Shown in pieces: positions 7,899-14,723 of a stretch of 14,777 bases of DNA; position 1 is the first letter of the stretch, and every line of letters starts with the position of its first letter. The stretch is from Bacteroidales bacterium (GTDB taxonomy: Bacteria > Bacteroidota > Bacteroidia > Bacteroidales > UBA932). The notes under the pieces are model-generated. The model did not search any database, was not told where the DNA came from, and saw only the letters and a program-made list of their open reading frames with translations. Made by a program: the position numbers and the translations under genes. The stretch is from NCBI GenBank assembly GCA_024689525.1, contig JAILDI010000004.1:1-14777 (forward strand), written 5' to 3'.

Positions 7899-9090
7899 AT
7901 CCGATAATTTGACCAAATTTTAGTATCGTCTCACATAAAAGATCGGCCTGGACGAGCATTCTGGGAATGTGGAACGGGCCCTTGAAAAGATTCCCCTTCG
8001 CGGGCTGCGCAACGCTGCCGTCCCGGTGCAGATAGCCGAACCATTCTCCGAACTCTGTGTCCTTCAGATGCTTGATCGACCATTCGTTGACCATTCTATG
8101 AATGTCCAGGTATTTCCCGTCTCCCGTTACCTTATAGGCATACAATGACGCGATTATTGCCTCGCACTGGGGCCACCAGAACTTCATATCCTGGGAATAA
8201 TCCTGATTGGGAAATCCCTTGCAGTCGCGGAAATTGATTACTCCCCCATACTGTTTGTCCCAGCCCCACTCGAACTGCCAGTCAAAGATCTTCAATCCCA
8301 ATTCCGTATAATGCTTATTGCCAAGTTTCTCGCCTGCATTCATCAGGAACCACGCCGTCTCAATGCCGTGACCCGGGTTGATTGTGCGGCCCTCACAGGT
8401 ATCCATCAGGGTGCCGTCCGGGTTCACGCTTTCCAGAATGCATTTGAACTCCGGATGCAGCAGATATGTTTCAATCTCCCTGATGGATTCATCGATTTGC
8501 TCTTTCAGGACCGGGTCGCTGCTGACCTGCATAAGCACAAGGGCCACGTTGACCAGAATCATGGTAATGGAATGGCTCCTGCCGGGAAGATAGCTCTTGG
8601 GTTCCAGGAAACCCGGGGTGGAGAGCATCCTCCGGATATTGTGGAACATTGCCACGGCCTTTTCTGCATACGTCGTGTCTCCGCTAGCCTTTGAATACTC
8701 GGCCATTGCGATGGCGGCGAAAGTCTCGGAAAAAACGTACCTGCGCTTCCGGACGGGCTGCCCATCGGCAGTCACCGAGAAGAACATATGCCCGTCGGCA
8801 TCTATGCAGTGCTTCTCGATGAAGTCGATGCACGATTTCGATGCGGCCAGCCACTGCGGATTCTTCTCCACATGATTGTATGCAAAGGCACATACGTAAC
8901 CGTAGCGGCCCTGAAACCAGACGGACTTTGTTGAATCCATCAAAGTCCCGTCCCTGTCCAGGCAGGTATAGACTCCGCCGTTGACGTTGTCAAGACCATA
9001 CTTCAGCCAGAACGGCATTATGTTATCAAGCAGCTCTGTCTTGTAAAAGAGCCGTGATTTCCTTAAATAATCGGTTTGTTCCTGTGTCAT
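7837..9090 (-). CDS. AGE family N-acylglucosamine 2-epimerase
   Basis: This is a cytoplasmic (alpha/alpha)6-barrel epimerase (PF07221), likely interconverting ManNAc and GlcNAc. Cellobiose or mannose epimerase is the main alternative. The ATG at 9090 is chosen because an upstream ATG at 9108 lies 5' of a perfect -7 promoter element. The product has 417 residues and no signal peptide. Family motifs in order are VWFQGRYGY, RRYVFSETFAAIAM, INPGHGIETAWF with His241, MKFWWPQCEAI, EFGEWFGYLHRDG and FKGPFHIPRM with His374. The two catalytic histidines are 133 apart, against 134 in the porcine enzyme. The whole series is closer to renin-binding-protein type AGE than to cellobiose epimerases. Family proteins normally end shortly after the second His. 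Here the frame runs on about 25 residues (SHSSSGSRCGAGPGRMQ) through the signal peptide region of the next gene, suggesting loss of the native stop. Confidence 0.88.
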   Translation of the reverse strand: MTQEQTDYLRKSRLFYKTELLDNIMPFWLKYGLDNVNGGVYTCLDRDGTLMDSTKSVWFQGRYGYVCAFAYNHVEKNPQWLAASKSCIDFIEKHCIDADGHMFFSVTADGQPVRKRRYVFSETFAAIAMAEYSKASGDTTYAEKAVAMFHNIRRMLSTPGFLEPKSYLPGRSHSITMILVNVALVLMQVSSDPVLKEQIDESIREIETYLLHPEFKCILESVNPDGTLMDTCEGRTINPGHGIETAWFLMNAGEKLGNKHYTELGLKIFDWQFEWGWDKQYGGVINFRDCKGFPNQDYSQDMKFWWPQCEAIIASLYAYKVTGDGKYLDIHRMVNEWSIKHLKDTEFGEWFGYLHRDGSVAQPAKGNLFKGPFHIPRMLVQADLLCETILKFGQIIGYETSHSSSGSRCGAGPGRMQ

Positions 9091-9097
9091 ATATGTA

Positions 9098-9128
9098 CAA
9101 AGGTACATTAAACGGCTCTGAATTCAAA
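9098..9128 (-). promoter_or_regulatory. Consensus Bacteroidetes promoter driving the epimerase-to-GH67 operon
   Basis: On the minus strand, TTTG (9128-9125) is followed by exactly 19 bp and then TACCTTTG (9105-9098). This is a full match to the -33/-7 promoter recognised by the Bacteroidetes primary sigma factor. It lies in the short gap after the aminopeptidase stop, so the epimerase, lipoprotein, esterase and GH67 genes can be transcribed independently of the aminopeptidase. Only 7 nt separate the -7 element from the ATG at 9090, so the leader would be very short. Confidence 0.8.
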
Positions 9129-9142
9129 AAAAACAGGATCTT

Positions 9143-10513
9143 CTAAGCCATAGCAGCTTCCACGTCGTCGGGGGCGATGGGGAGGCGGTGGTGACCCAGG
9201 CGGCGGGCGCCGTCCGGGGTCACGAGCACGTCGTCCTCCAGACGGATGCCGCCGAAGTCGTAGTAGCTTTCGAGGGCGGCGTAGTTCACGAAATCGCCGC
9301 CAAGGCCTTCACGCTTGAACTTTTCGATGAGCGCGGGGATGAAGTAGATGCCCGGCTCGTCAGTGATTACGTGGCCGGGGACGAGGCGGCGGGCCATACG
9401 CAGCGAGCCAAGGCCCAGCTGCCTGGCGCGCGTCTGGTCCGGGTCGTAGCCAACGTAGTTTTCGCCCAGATCCTCCATGTCGTGCACGTCCAGGCCCATA
9501 TTGTGGCCAAGGCCGTGGGGCTGGAACAGGCCCGCGATGCCGGCGGCAACCATTTCGTCCAAATCGCCACGGACCAGTCCAAGAGCAGCCAGCCCCTCAA
9601 GCATCTTGCGGGCGGTGGCCAGATGCACCTCGCGGTATGTGATGCCGGGCTGGGTGATTGAGTACGCCAGCTCGTTGCAATCGGCCACAATCTGGTAAAT
9701 CTCGCGCTGCTTCGTGGAGAACTTCCCGGAAGTGGGATACGTGCGGGTGAAGTCCGACGCATAATGCTCATTGCTCTCGCAACCGGCATCGATCACCATC
9801 AGCTTTCCGGGCTCTATCACCTTGTCGTGCAGGTGGTTATGCAACGTCTCGCCGTGCTGGGTGAGGATCGTGGGGAAGGATACGCCCCAGCCCTTTTCCA
9901 GGCAGAAGCCCTCCATCTTGCCCACAATGTCCTGTTCGATGATGCCGAGCCTGATATTGTCCCGGCCGATGCTGTGCATCTCATACCCCAGGTCGCAGGC
10001 GGCATCGAGGGCCGCGATTTCGATGTCCTCCTTGATGAGCCTCATCGACACAACCGCCTTGATCAGCGGAAGCGACGGCTCGGCGCCGGGCTGGAGGCGC
10101 GCCAGCTCCATCGTGTTGTAATACCGGCTCGGCGGCAGGAAATGCACCGGCCTTCCACCCTTCAGGGCATCCTCCAGGGAGGCATAGGGGGCCGATTTCG
10201 CCACGCCAACTCCCTCCGCACGGGACTGGACCGAAGGCTGGGGGCCCATCCAGATGATATCGTCGATATCGACATCATCGGCAAAGATGCATTCCGCTCC
10301 GGTATTGATGTCCAGGATGGCGGCATAATGCGGCTCGTCGATGCCGAAGAAATACAGCCAGGAGCTGTCCTGACGCCATTTATAGCAGTTGTCCTTATAT
10401 TGGGCGGGGGCCTCCACGTTGCCGACGAACAGCACCAGGCCGCTCTGGCCGGCTTCCCTCATTTTCCGCAGGAGGGTTTCCCTGCGCCTTGCGTAAACTT
10501 CCTTTGCAAACAT
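9143..10513 (-). CDS. pepP: Xaa-Pro aminopeptidase (M24B)
   Basis: The enzyme cleaves the N-terminal residue from peptides with proline in position 2 and needs two metal ions. The product has 456 residues, normal for aminopeptidase P, and no signal peptide, so it is cytoplasmic. Residues 1-155 form the N-terminal creatinase-like domain (SSWLYFFGIDEPHYA). The pita-bread catalytic domain follows, with the complete metal-ligand set: Asp242 (VIDAGCE), Asp254 (SDFTRTYP), His337 (PHGLGHNMGLDVHD), Glu386 (DEPGIYF) and Glu426 (RLEDDVLV). It is a housekeeping gene and shares no obvious role with the glycan genes. A perfect -7 element (TATATTTG) lies upstream at 10534-10541. The epimerase promoter follows 14 bp past its stop. 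Confidence 0.95.
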   Translation of the reverse strand: MFAKEVYARRRETLLRKMREAGQSGLVLFVGNVEAPAQYKDNCYKWRQDSSWLYFFGIDEPHYAAILDINTGAECIFADDVDIDDIIWMGPQPSVQSRAEGVGVAKSAPYASLEDALKGGRPVHFLPPSRYYNTMELARLQPGAEPSLPLIKAVVSMRLIKEDIEIAALDAACDLGYEMHSIGRDNIRLGIIEQDIVGKMEGFCLEKGWGVSFPTILTQHGETLHNHLHDKVIEPGKLMVIDAGCESNEHYASDFTRTYPTSGKFSTKQREIYQIVADCNELAYSITQPGITYREVHLATARKMLEGLAALGLVRGDLDEMVAAGIAGLFQPHGLGHNMGLDVHDMEDLGENYVGYDPDQTRARQLGLGSLRMARRLVPGHVITDEPGIYFIPALIEKFKREGLGGDFVNYAALESYYDFGGIRLEDDVLVTPDGARRLGHHRLPIAPDDVEAAMA

Positions 10514-10523
10514 ATTATGTGAT

Positions 10524-10554
10524 TTTGTTTCTCCAAATATAAGGATTATTTTTG
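10524..10554 (+). promoter_or_regulatory. Consensus promoter of the alpha/beta hydrolase gene
   Basis: TTTG (10524-10527), 19 bp, then TATTTTTG (10547-10554) is a full match to the Bacteroidetes -33/-7 promoter. Only 5 nt (TGCTT) lie between the -7 element and the ATG at 10560, so transcription should begin at or next to the start codon. Confidence 0.75.
10534..10541 (-). promoter_or_regulatory. -7 element of the Xaa-Pro aminopeptidase gene
   Basis: The minus strand reads TATATTTG, a full match to TAnnTTTG, 20 nt before the ATG at 10513. The -33 region 20-21 bp upstream is only a 3 of 4 match (TTTC/TTTT). It overlaps the spacer of the divergent hydrolase promoter, so the two promoters may interfere. 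Confidence 0.55.
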
Positions 10555-10559
10555 TGCTT

Positions 10560-11564
10560 ATGAAAAGATTCCTTCTCCTTCTTATGGCATCAACCCTTGC
10601 AATGGGGGTCCCCGGGGTTCAGGCCCGGGCCGATGACAACACCCCCAAGCTCGTCCCTTCGGAAACCTGCCTCTTCGCCCATCGCGACACTTGCGACCTG
10701 TATCTGGACATCTACGAGCCCACCCCGGGCTCCGAAACCACGTTCCAGGGCATCCGGAAGCCCACTCTGCTGTTCGTCTTCGGCGGAGGCTTCATTACCG
10801 GAAGCCGCACGGAGCAGTGGTATCACCCCTGGTTCAAGCAGTATCTGGACGATGGATACAGGATCGTGGCCATAGACTACAGGCTCGGCCTCAAAGGCAT
10901 CGACATGAAGTTCGACGTATTCCACCTCTTCCAGAGCTGCCGGCTCACCAAAAAGGCCGTGGACATGGGCGTGGAGGACGTGTTTTCCGCCGTCAAATTC
11001 CTCATCGACAATAAGAAGGCCGATGCCGACAACATTGTCGTCATGGGCAATTCGGCGGGAGCCATGATAAGCCTCTCCTCGGAGCTGGAGGCCTGCAACG
11101 GATGGAGCGGAACGGGCACCATGGTTGAAGGGAAAACCCTCGCCCAGGCGGCCGGATTGCCGGAAGGTTTCCATTTCAAGGGTGTGATGTCTTTTGCCGG
11201 GGCCGTGATGACCGTCTCCGGCGTGCCCTCATATTCGCGCACTCCCGCTCCCCAGCTGCTTATTCACGGAGACAGGGACGGTGCCGTAACCTATGGCAAA
11301 ACGGCTTTCGGCAAGTTCGGAATGTACGGCAGCAGCGCCATGGTCAAGGATGTCTTTGCCAAAAACGGCTACATATACCACTTCTACCGCTACCTTGGCC
11401 ACAGCCACGACATGGCGGCAAATATGGTATTCTGCATGAAGGAACAGTTCCGCTTCCTAGAAGAAGAGGTAATGCTCGGCCGCGGCCGCGTGATAGACGT
11501 TTCCGTGAACGACCCGGCAATGCCCGTGGGAATAGATATCAATCTTGATACAATCTACGGCTAG
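10560..11564 (+). CDS. Secreted alpha/beta hydrolase (esterase/lipase-like)
   Basis: The ATG at 10560 is chosen over an in-frame GTG at 10554 because the signal peptide starts there (MKRFLLLLMASTLAMG, likely cleaved after VQA or ARA near residue 22-24). There is no lipobox Cys, so the protein is probably periplasmic or secreted. The 334-residue product has the order expected for carboxylesterase/BD-FAE type hydrolases: oxyanion strand LLFVFGGGFITGS (residues 70-82), nucleophile Ser165 in MGNSAGAM, acid in HGDRDGAV (Asp240 or Asp238) and base His281 or His283 in LGHSHDMA. The substrate is unknown; carbohydrate esterase or lipase-like activity fits the fold. It is transcribed away from the aminopeptidase and ends at the bidirectional terminator shared with the AbiE operon. 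Confidence 0.85.
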   Translation: MKRFLLLLMASTLAMGVPGVQARADDNTPKLVPSETCLFAHRDTCDLYLDIYEPTPGSETTFQGIRKPTLLFVFGGGFITGSRTEQWYHPWFKQYLDDGYRIVAIDYRLGLKGIDMKFDVFHLFQSCRLTKKAVDMGVEDVFSAVKFLIDNKKADADNIVVMGNSAGAMISLSSELEACNGWSGTGTMVEGKTLAQAAGLPEGFHFKGVMSFAGAVMTVSGVPSYSRTPAPQLLIHGDRDGAVTYGKTAFGKFGMYGSSAMVKDVFAKNGYIYHFYRYLGHSHDMAANMVFCMKEQFRFLEEEVMLGRGRVIDVSVNDPAMPVGIDINLDTIYG

Positions 11565-11673
11565 CAGTACATCCCCCCGTCCTAAATGCCCGGTTCATCC
11601 ACGTTTTGGGCCGTATTCGTGGACGAGTTGGCGAATTCCGGGGTTTCGTCCGTAATTCAGGCCCTGGGAGCAT

Positions 11674-11703
11674 AAAAAAGCACCGTCGAAACGGTGCTTT
11701 TTG
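11674..11703. terminator. Bidirectional intrinsic terminator between hydrolase and AbiE operon
   Basis: AGCACCGT (11679-11686), loop CGAA, ACGGTGCT (11691-11698) forms a perfect 8-bp stem. It is flanked by an A run on the left and a T run on the right, so it works for both converging genes. Just right of it, GTGCCC-GGAGCGG-GGGCAC (11706-11724) is another short inverted repeat. Confidence 0.85.
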
Positions 11704-11743
11704 TGTGCCCGGAGCGGGGGCACTAACTATTAGGAGGAAATAA

Positions 11744-12448
11744 TTAATAATCATACGCAAAGGAAGGGAAAGCCTTGAACATGGTCAAAAGAGAGATCAG
11801 TTCGTCTTTGAGACCATGCCGCACAAAGTTCTTCATCTCGCCTTCGGTGAGCTCACCCAAACCGCTAATCAAACTCTTTTCCGAGATATCCCGGACACTT
11901 GCGATGCATTTGTCCAGGTATTCTTCTATGGGCATTCCCATGCGGGATTCCACGATTTCTTTATTGATGGATGTCCTTTCTTTCAGGAAGAACCAACAGT
12001 CGAACACGTCTCGGCTGGTGATCTCGGTCCGGTCCAAGAGGGCGCACAACTTGTGGGCGAAAATGTCTTCCTTCACCATGACGCGCATCTGGAGACCAAG
12101 ATAGTTCCGGATTTCATAGTGATTGTCGAAAAGCCGATGGGATATCTCTATCTTGAGTTTCCGCTCGCCGATACCATAATCAAGCACGATGATGATTCCA
12201 TAGTGTTTAATGGCTTCGTCGTGAATCTTGCCGTATTTTAGGACAATCTTACGGACGCGCTCATAGACCTCGGTCTCCTTTTCCGGCTCCAGCAGGTTGA
12301 AGTCCAGGTCCGTCGAGAAGCGAGGCAGATTGTGAAAGAACATGGTGGCGGTACCGCCCTTGAAGGCCAGTACAGATGAAAGCAGCGCATCGGAGAAGAT
12401 TTCCTTCAGCAACAGCAGCATGAAGAATTTATGTTTGTTCGTATCCAT
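11744..12448 (-). CDS. abiEii: AbiEii-type nucleotidyltransferase toxin
   Basis: This is the toxin of a type IV toxin-antitoxin/abortive infection pair (PF08843). Characterised AbiEii proteins are nucleotidyltransferases that halt growth during phage infection. The product has 234 residues. The nucleotidyltransferase core is visible: FKGGTATMF (residues 29-37), then FSTDLDF with metal-binding Asp47 and Asp49, KIEIS near residue 99, and VKEDIFAHKLCALLDR (125-140) followed by TSRDVFDCWFF. The start codon shares one base with the antitoxin stop (TAATG), so the two are translationally coupled with the antitoxin first. The region looks lower in GC than the flanking metabolic genes, consistent with acquisition by transfer. 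Transcription ends at the hairpin near 11690. Confidence 0.9.
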   Translation of the reverse strand: MDTNKHKFFMLLLLKEIFSDALLSSVLAFKGGTATMFFHNLPRFSTDLDFNLLEPEKETEVYERVRKIVLKYGKIHDEAIKHYGIIIVLDYGIGERKLKIEISHRLFDNHYEIRNYLGLQMRVMVKEDIFAHKLCALLDRTEITSRDVFDCWFFLKERTSINKEIVESRMGMPIEEYLDKCIASVRDISEKSLISGLGELTEGEMKNFVRHGLKDELISLLTMFKAFPSFAYDY

Positions 12449-13017
12449 TATCCGAATATTTTTGAAACCCGCTGCTCGAGCGTTTTGCTATTGTAGATGG
12501 GAAGGAGAGAAAGCACCTTCTGTTTGTTCAGGGAGGAGGGATTGTCGAAATAGTAATTGCTGTCCAGGTACAAAGTATCCAGGAAGGCTCTTTCCGGAGA
12601 AGCGATATTGACATTGCCTTCGCGGATGATGCCTGTCGTATCAATTAGGATTTCACCTTTGATTTTCCGGTACCGGTACACCCGCCCGTCGATGTCAACG
12701 CTCCTCGACAGATTCCCCACAGAGGAAATCTCATCGCTGTACTGGAAGACAATCCCGGCCCGCTGCAGCACATATTCCAGGGAGATGTAGGACGGGGTAT
12801 AGAGCAGGCAGGCCAGTTCCTTCTCATCATAACCAGGCTTGGCATAAATTCCCTTCCGGGGATTGAGGATTACGCCCTTCTTAACATAGCCAATCATACG
12901 GTTCTTCACAGTATTCCGCTCCAGCCCCTGGCCATAAGCCATAGCGATTCCCTTCATGGTGAAAACACTTGCTTTGTCCTTGTAAAGATCCAGGAGGAGT
13001 TGATTTTGTAAACCCAT
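12448..13017 (-). CDS. abiEi: AbiEi-type antitoxin/transcriptional regulator
   Basis: This is the antitoxin partner of AbiEii. In type IV systems it does not bind the toxin but opposes it and represses its own operon through an N-terminal winged helix. The product has 189 residues. Residues 1-60 fit the winged-helix domain: FTMKGIAMAYGQGLERNTVK as the recognition region, then KKGVILNPRKGIYAKPG as the wing. The C-terminal domain shows family landmarks YISLEYVLQRAGI (residues 77-89) and IASPERAFLDTLYL (138-151). A consensus promoter lies upstream at 13046-13077, and the 28-nt leader between would be the likely operator. It overlaps the toxin gene by one base. Confidence 0.87.
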   Translation of the reverse strand: MGLQNQLLLDLYKDKASVFTMKGIAMAYGQGLERNTVKNRMIGYVKKGVILNPRKGIYAKPGYDEKELACLLYTPSYISLEYVLQRAGIVFQYSDEISSVGNLSRSVDIDGRVYRYRKIKGEILIDTTGIIREGNVNIASPERAFLDTLYLDSNYYFDNPSSLNKQKVLSLLPIYNSKTLEQRVSKIFG

Positions 13018-13045
13018 AGTACCGTTTTATATTACTTTCAGTTCA

Positions 13046-13077
13046 CAAAAATATGAAAAGATGTTGAAAGCTCCAAA
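13046..13077 (-). promoter_or_regulatory. Consensus promoter of the AbiE operon
   Basis: On the minus strand, TTTG (13077-13074), a 20-bp spacer and TATTTTTG (13053-13046) match the Bacteroidetes -33/-7 promoter. It lies 28 nt before the antitoxin ATG. Confidence 0.75.
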
Positions 13078-13097
13078 TATTTTTGCTCTACTAAAAC

Positions 13098-13120
13098 AAA
13101 AAAACCTCCCGTGAGGGAGG
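13098..13120 (-). terminator. Orphan intrinsic terminator
   Basis: On the minus strand, CCTCCC-TCAC-GGGAGG is followed by seven T (13104-13098), a compact intrinsic terminator. No gene lies upstream of it on that strand up to the palindrome at 13264. It may insulate the AbiE promoter from readthrough or be left from a lost gene. Bases 13121-13213 hold no recognisable gene. Confidence 0.7.
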
Positions 13121-13213
13121 CTTGTGCCCCTAACCGTGGTATTCTCGAACCTTTTGTTGGAGGGGATTGTCGGACAAGACACAATAGAGCGCACTGCAAG
13201 GCCGATTCCAATT

Positions 13214-13264
13214 CGTATAGCGGGCTAAAAGCATCGAATTTTGATGTTTTTAGCCCATTATCCG
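13214..13264 (+). repeat. Left 51-bp palindromic end
   Basis: The left arm CGTATAGCGGGCTAAAA (13214-13230), a 16-base centre and the right arm TTTTTAGCCC-ATTATCCG (13247-13264) form an imperfect palindrome. Within the centre, GCATC/GATG extends the stem to GGGCTAAAAgCATC paired with GATGtTTTTAGCCC, 13 of 14 positions, with a 7-base loop. It lies across the -33 region of the ATPase gene's promoter, so it could also act as an operator. Confidence 0.85.
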
Positions 13265-13275
13265 ATATATTTCAG

Positions 13276-13283
13276 TATATTTG
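13276..13283 (+). promoter_or_regulatory. -7 element of the ATPase-nuclease gene
   Basis: TATATTTG is a full match to TAnnTTTG and lies 21 nt before the ATG at 13305. The -33 position (13253-13256) is GCCC, part of the palindrome, not TTTG. The promoter is therefore weak or depends on a factor bound at the palindrome. Confidence 0.5.
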
Positions 13284-13304
13284 CATCAAGTAAAGTTCGT
13301 CTAT

Positions 13305-14723
13305 ATGAAAATCATTGGTCGCGACGCAGAAAACGCAAAACTCAAGTCCTGGTACAGATCCGGCAAAGCCGAATTCATCGCCATTTACGGCAGACGCCGT
13401 GTAGGAAAAACGTACCTGGTGAATACCTTCTTCGACAACCAGTTCACCTTTGACGCCACAGGCATCATCGGCGGCACCCGCACCGAAGAACTCGACGCCT
13501 TCTACTCCGCCCTTGTCGAGTACGGTTATTCCGGCCCCAAGCCCAAGAAGTGGATGGAGGCCTTTGAATCCCTGAAAGGCCTGCTGAAAGAGAAGATCGT
13601 GAAAGGGAAACGCGCTGTGGTCTTCATCGACGAACTCCCGTGCATGGCCACGCCCAAATCAGACCTGGTCAAAGCCTTGGACTACTTCTGGAACAAATGG
13701 GGCTCCCGCCAGCAGGAACTGATGCTCATCGTCTGTGGCTCCGCCACCTCCTGGATTGTCCGCAACATCATCGACAACAAAGGCGGCCTCCACAACCGTA
13801 TCACGCACGAAATGCACCTCTTCCCGTTCCACCTCAAAGAAACCAAGGAATTCCTGCAGGCGAACAAATTCAAGTGGAACGACATCACCGTCCTCCAGGC
13901 CTATATGATTCTGGGCGGCATACCGTACTATCTGGGCCTACTGGATTCCGGAATGTCCCTTGCCGACAACATCGACGCCCTTTTCTTCGCCGAAGGTGCC
14001 CAGCTTCGCGGTGAGTATGAGCGCCTCTACAAGTCTCTCTTCAAGACCCCGGAGCGCTACAAAGCCATCATCAAACTCCTTTCCGACACCAAGAAAGGCC
14101 TCACCCGCAAGGAGATTGCCGAGAAACTCAAGGTCCCCAACAACGGCCACCTCAGCGACATGCTGGAAGACCTCGTCAACTGCGACTTCATCCGGCACTA
14201 CAACGTCCTTGGCAAGAGCGTCCGTTCCAGCGGCGGCCTCTACCAGCTCGTGGACTTCTTCTCCCTCTTCCACGCCTCCTTCATCAAGAGCAAGAATACC
14301 GACCCCCACTACTGGCAGCACACGCTGAACACCGCCACCCAGAACAACTGGTACGGACTCAGCTACGAGAAAGTGGCTATGGCCCACATCCCGCAAATCC
14401 TTCGCGCCATCGGCATGGACCGCATCCTCACCGAATACTACTCTTGGCGCAGCCAGTCCTCAGACCCGGGTGCCCAGATCGACCTCATCATCGACCGGGC
14501 CGACGGTTTCCTGAATCTATGCGAAGTCAAATACTCTAAAGGTGACTATGCTCTCACCAAATCCGAAGCCGACAAAATAGACAACCGAGTCAGCGCATTC
14601 CAGCAAGAAACCGGCACCGACAAGAACATCCTCGTAACCCTCATCACCGTCAAACCGGTCAAAGAAAACGCCTGGAGCGACACCGTCAGCAGCTTCGTTT
14701 TCCTCCAAGACCTCCTCGTATAA
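13305..14723 (+). CDS. AAA ATPase with winged helix and DUF234-type PD-(D/E)XK nuclease domain
   Basis: The ATG at 13305 is chosen over an in-frame TTG at 13281 because the latter overlaps the -7 element. The product has 472 residues. An archaeal-type AAA/STAND-like ATPase domain comes first: Walker A GRRRVGKT (residues 29-36), Walker B AVVFIDELP with Asp109/Glu110, and LIVCGSATSW (141-150) as the sensor region. Residues about 250-315 form a winged helix (TRKEIAEKLKVPNNGHLSDM). The C-terminus matches the DUF234 type of PD-(D/E)XK fold: Glu355 (YEKVA), Asp393 (GAQIDLIID) and Glu407-x-Lys409 (LCEVKYSKG). All key residues are intact. This family is amplified in many Bacteroidetes and archaea and its role is unknown; defence, recombination or selfish spread have been considered. 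The last codons and stop lie inside the right palindrome. Confidence 0.9.
   Translation: MKIIGRDAENAKLKSWYRSGKAEFIAIYGRRRVGKTYLVNTFFDNQFTFDATGIIGGTRTEELDAFYSALVEYGYSGPKPKKWMEAFESLKGLLKEKIVKGKRAVVFIDELPCMATPKSDLVKALDYFWNKWGSRQQELMLIVCGSATSWIVRNIIDNKGGLHNRITHEMHLFPFHLKETKEFLQANKFKWNDITVLQAYMILGGIPYYLGLLDSGMSLADNIDALFFAEGAQLRGEYERLYKSLFKTPERYKAIIKLLSDTKKGLTRKEIAEKLKVPNNGHLSDMLEDLVNCDFIRHYNVLGKSVRSSGGLYQLVDFFSLFHASFIKSKNTDPHYWQHTLNTATQNNWYGLSYEKVAMAHIPQILRAIGMDRILTEYYSWRSQSSDPGAQIDLIIDRADGFLNLCEVKYSKGDYALTKSEADKIDNRVSAFQQETGTDKNILVTLITVKPVKENAWSDTVSSFVFLQDLLV

Noticed and set aside
9764..10522. A 252-codon plus-strand open frame over the aminopeptidase gene
   Set aside because: It is the complement of a complete M24B gene with all metal ligands; the antisense protein has no family resemblance and ignores the promoters seen.
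13123..13160. Possible tRNA gene on either strand (TTCGA-like loop)
   Set aside because: The T-stem does not pair, the acceptor 5' half is absent, and no anticodon arm can be drawn; kept only as a weak remnant idea.
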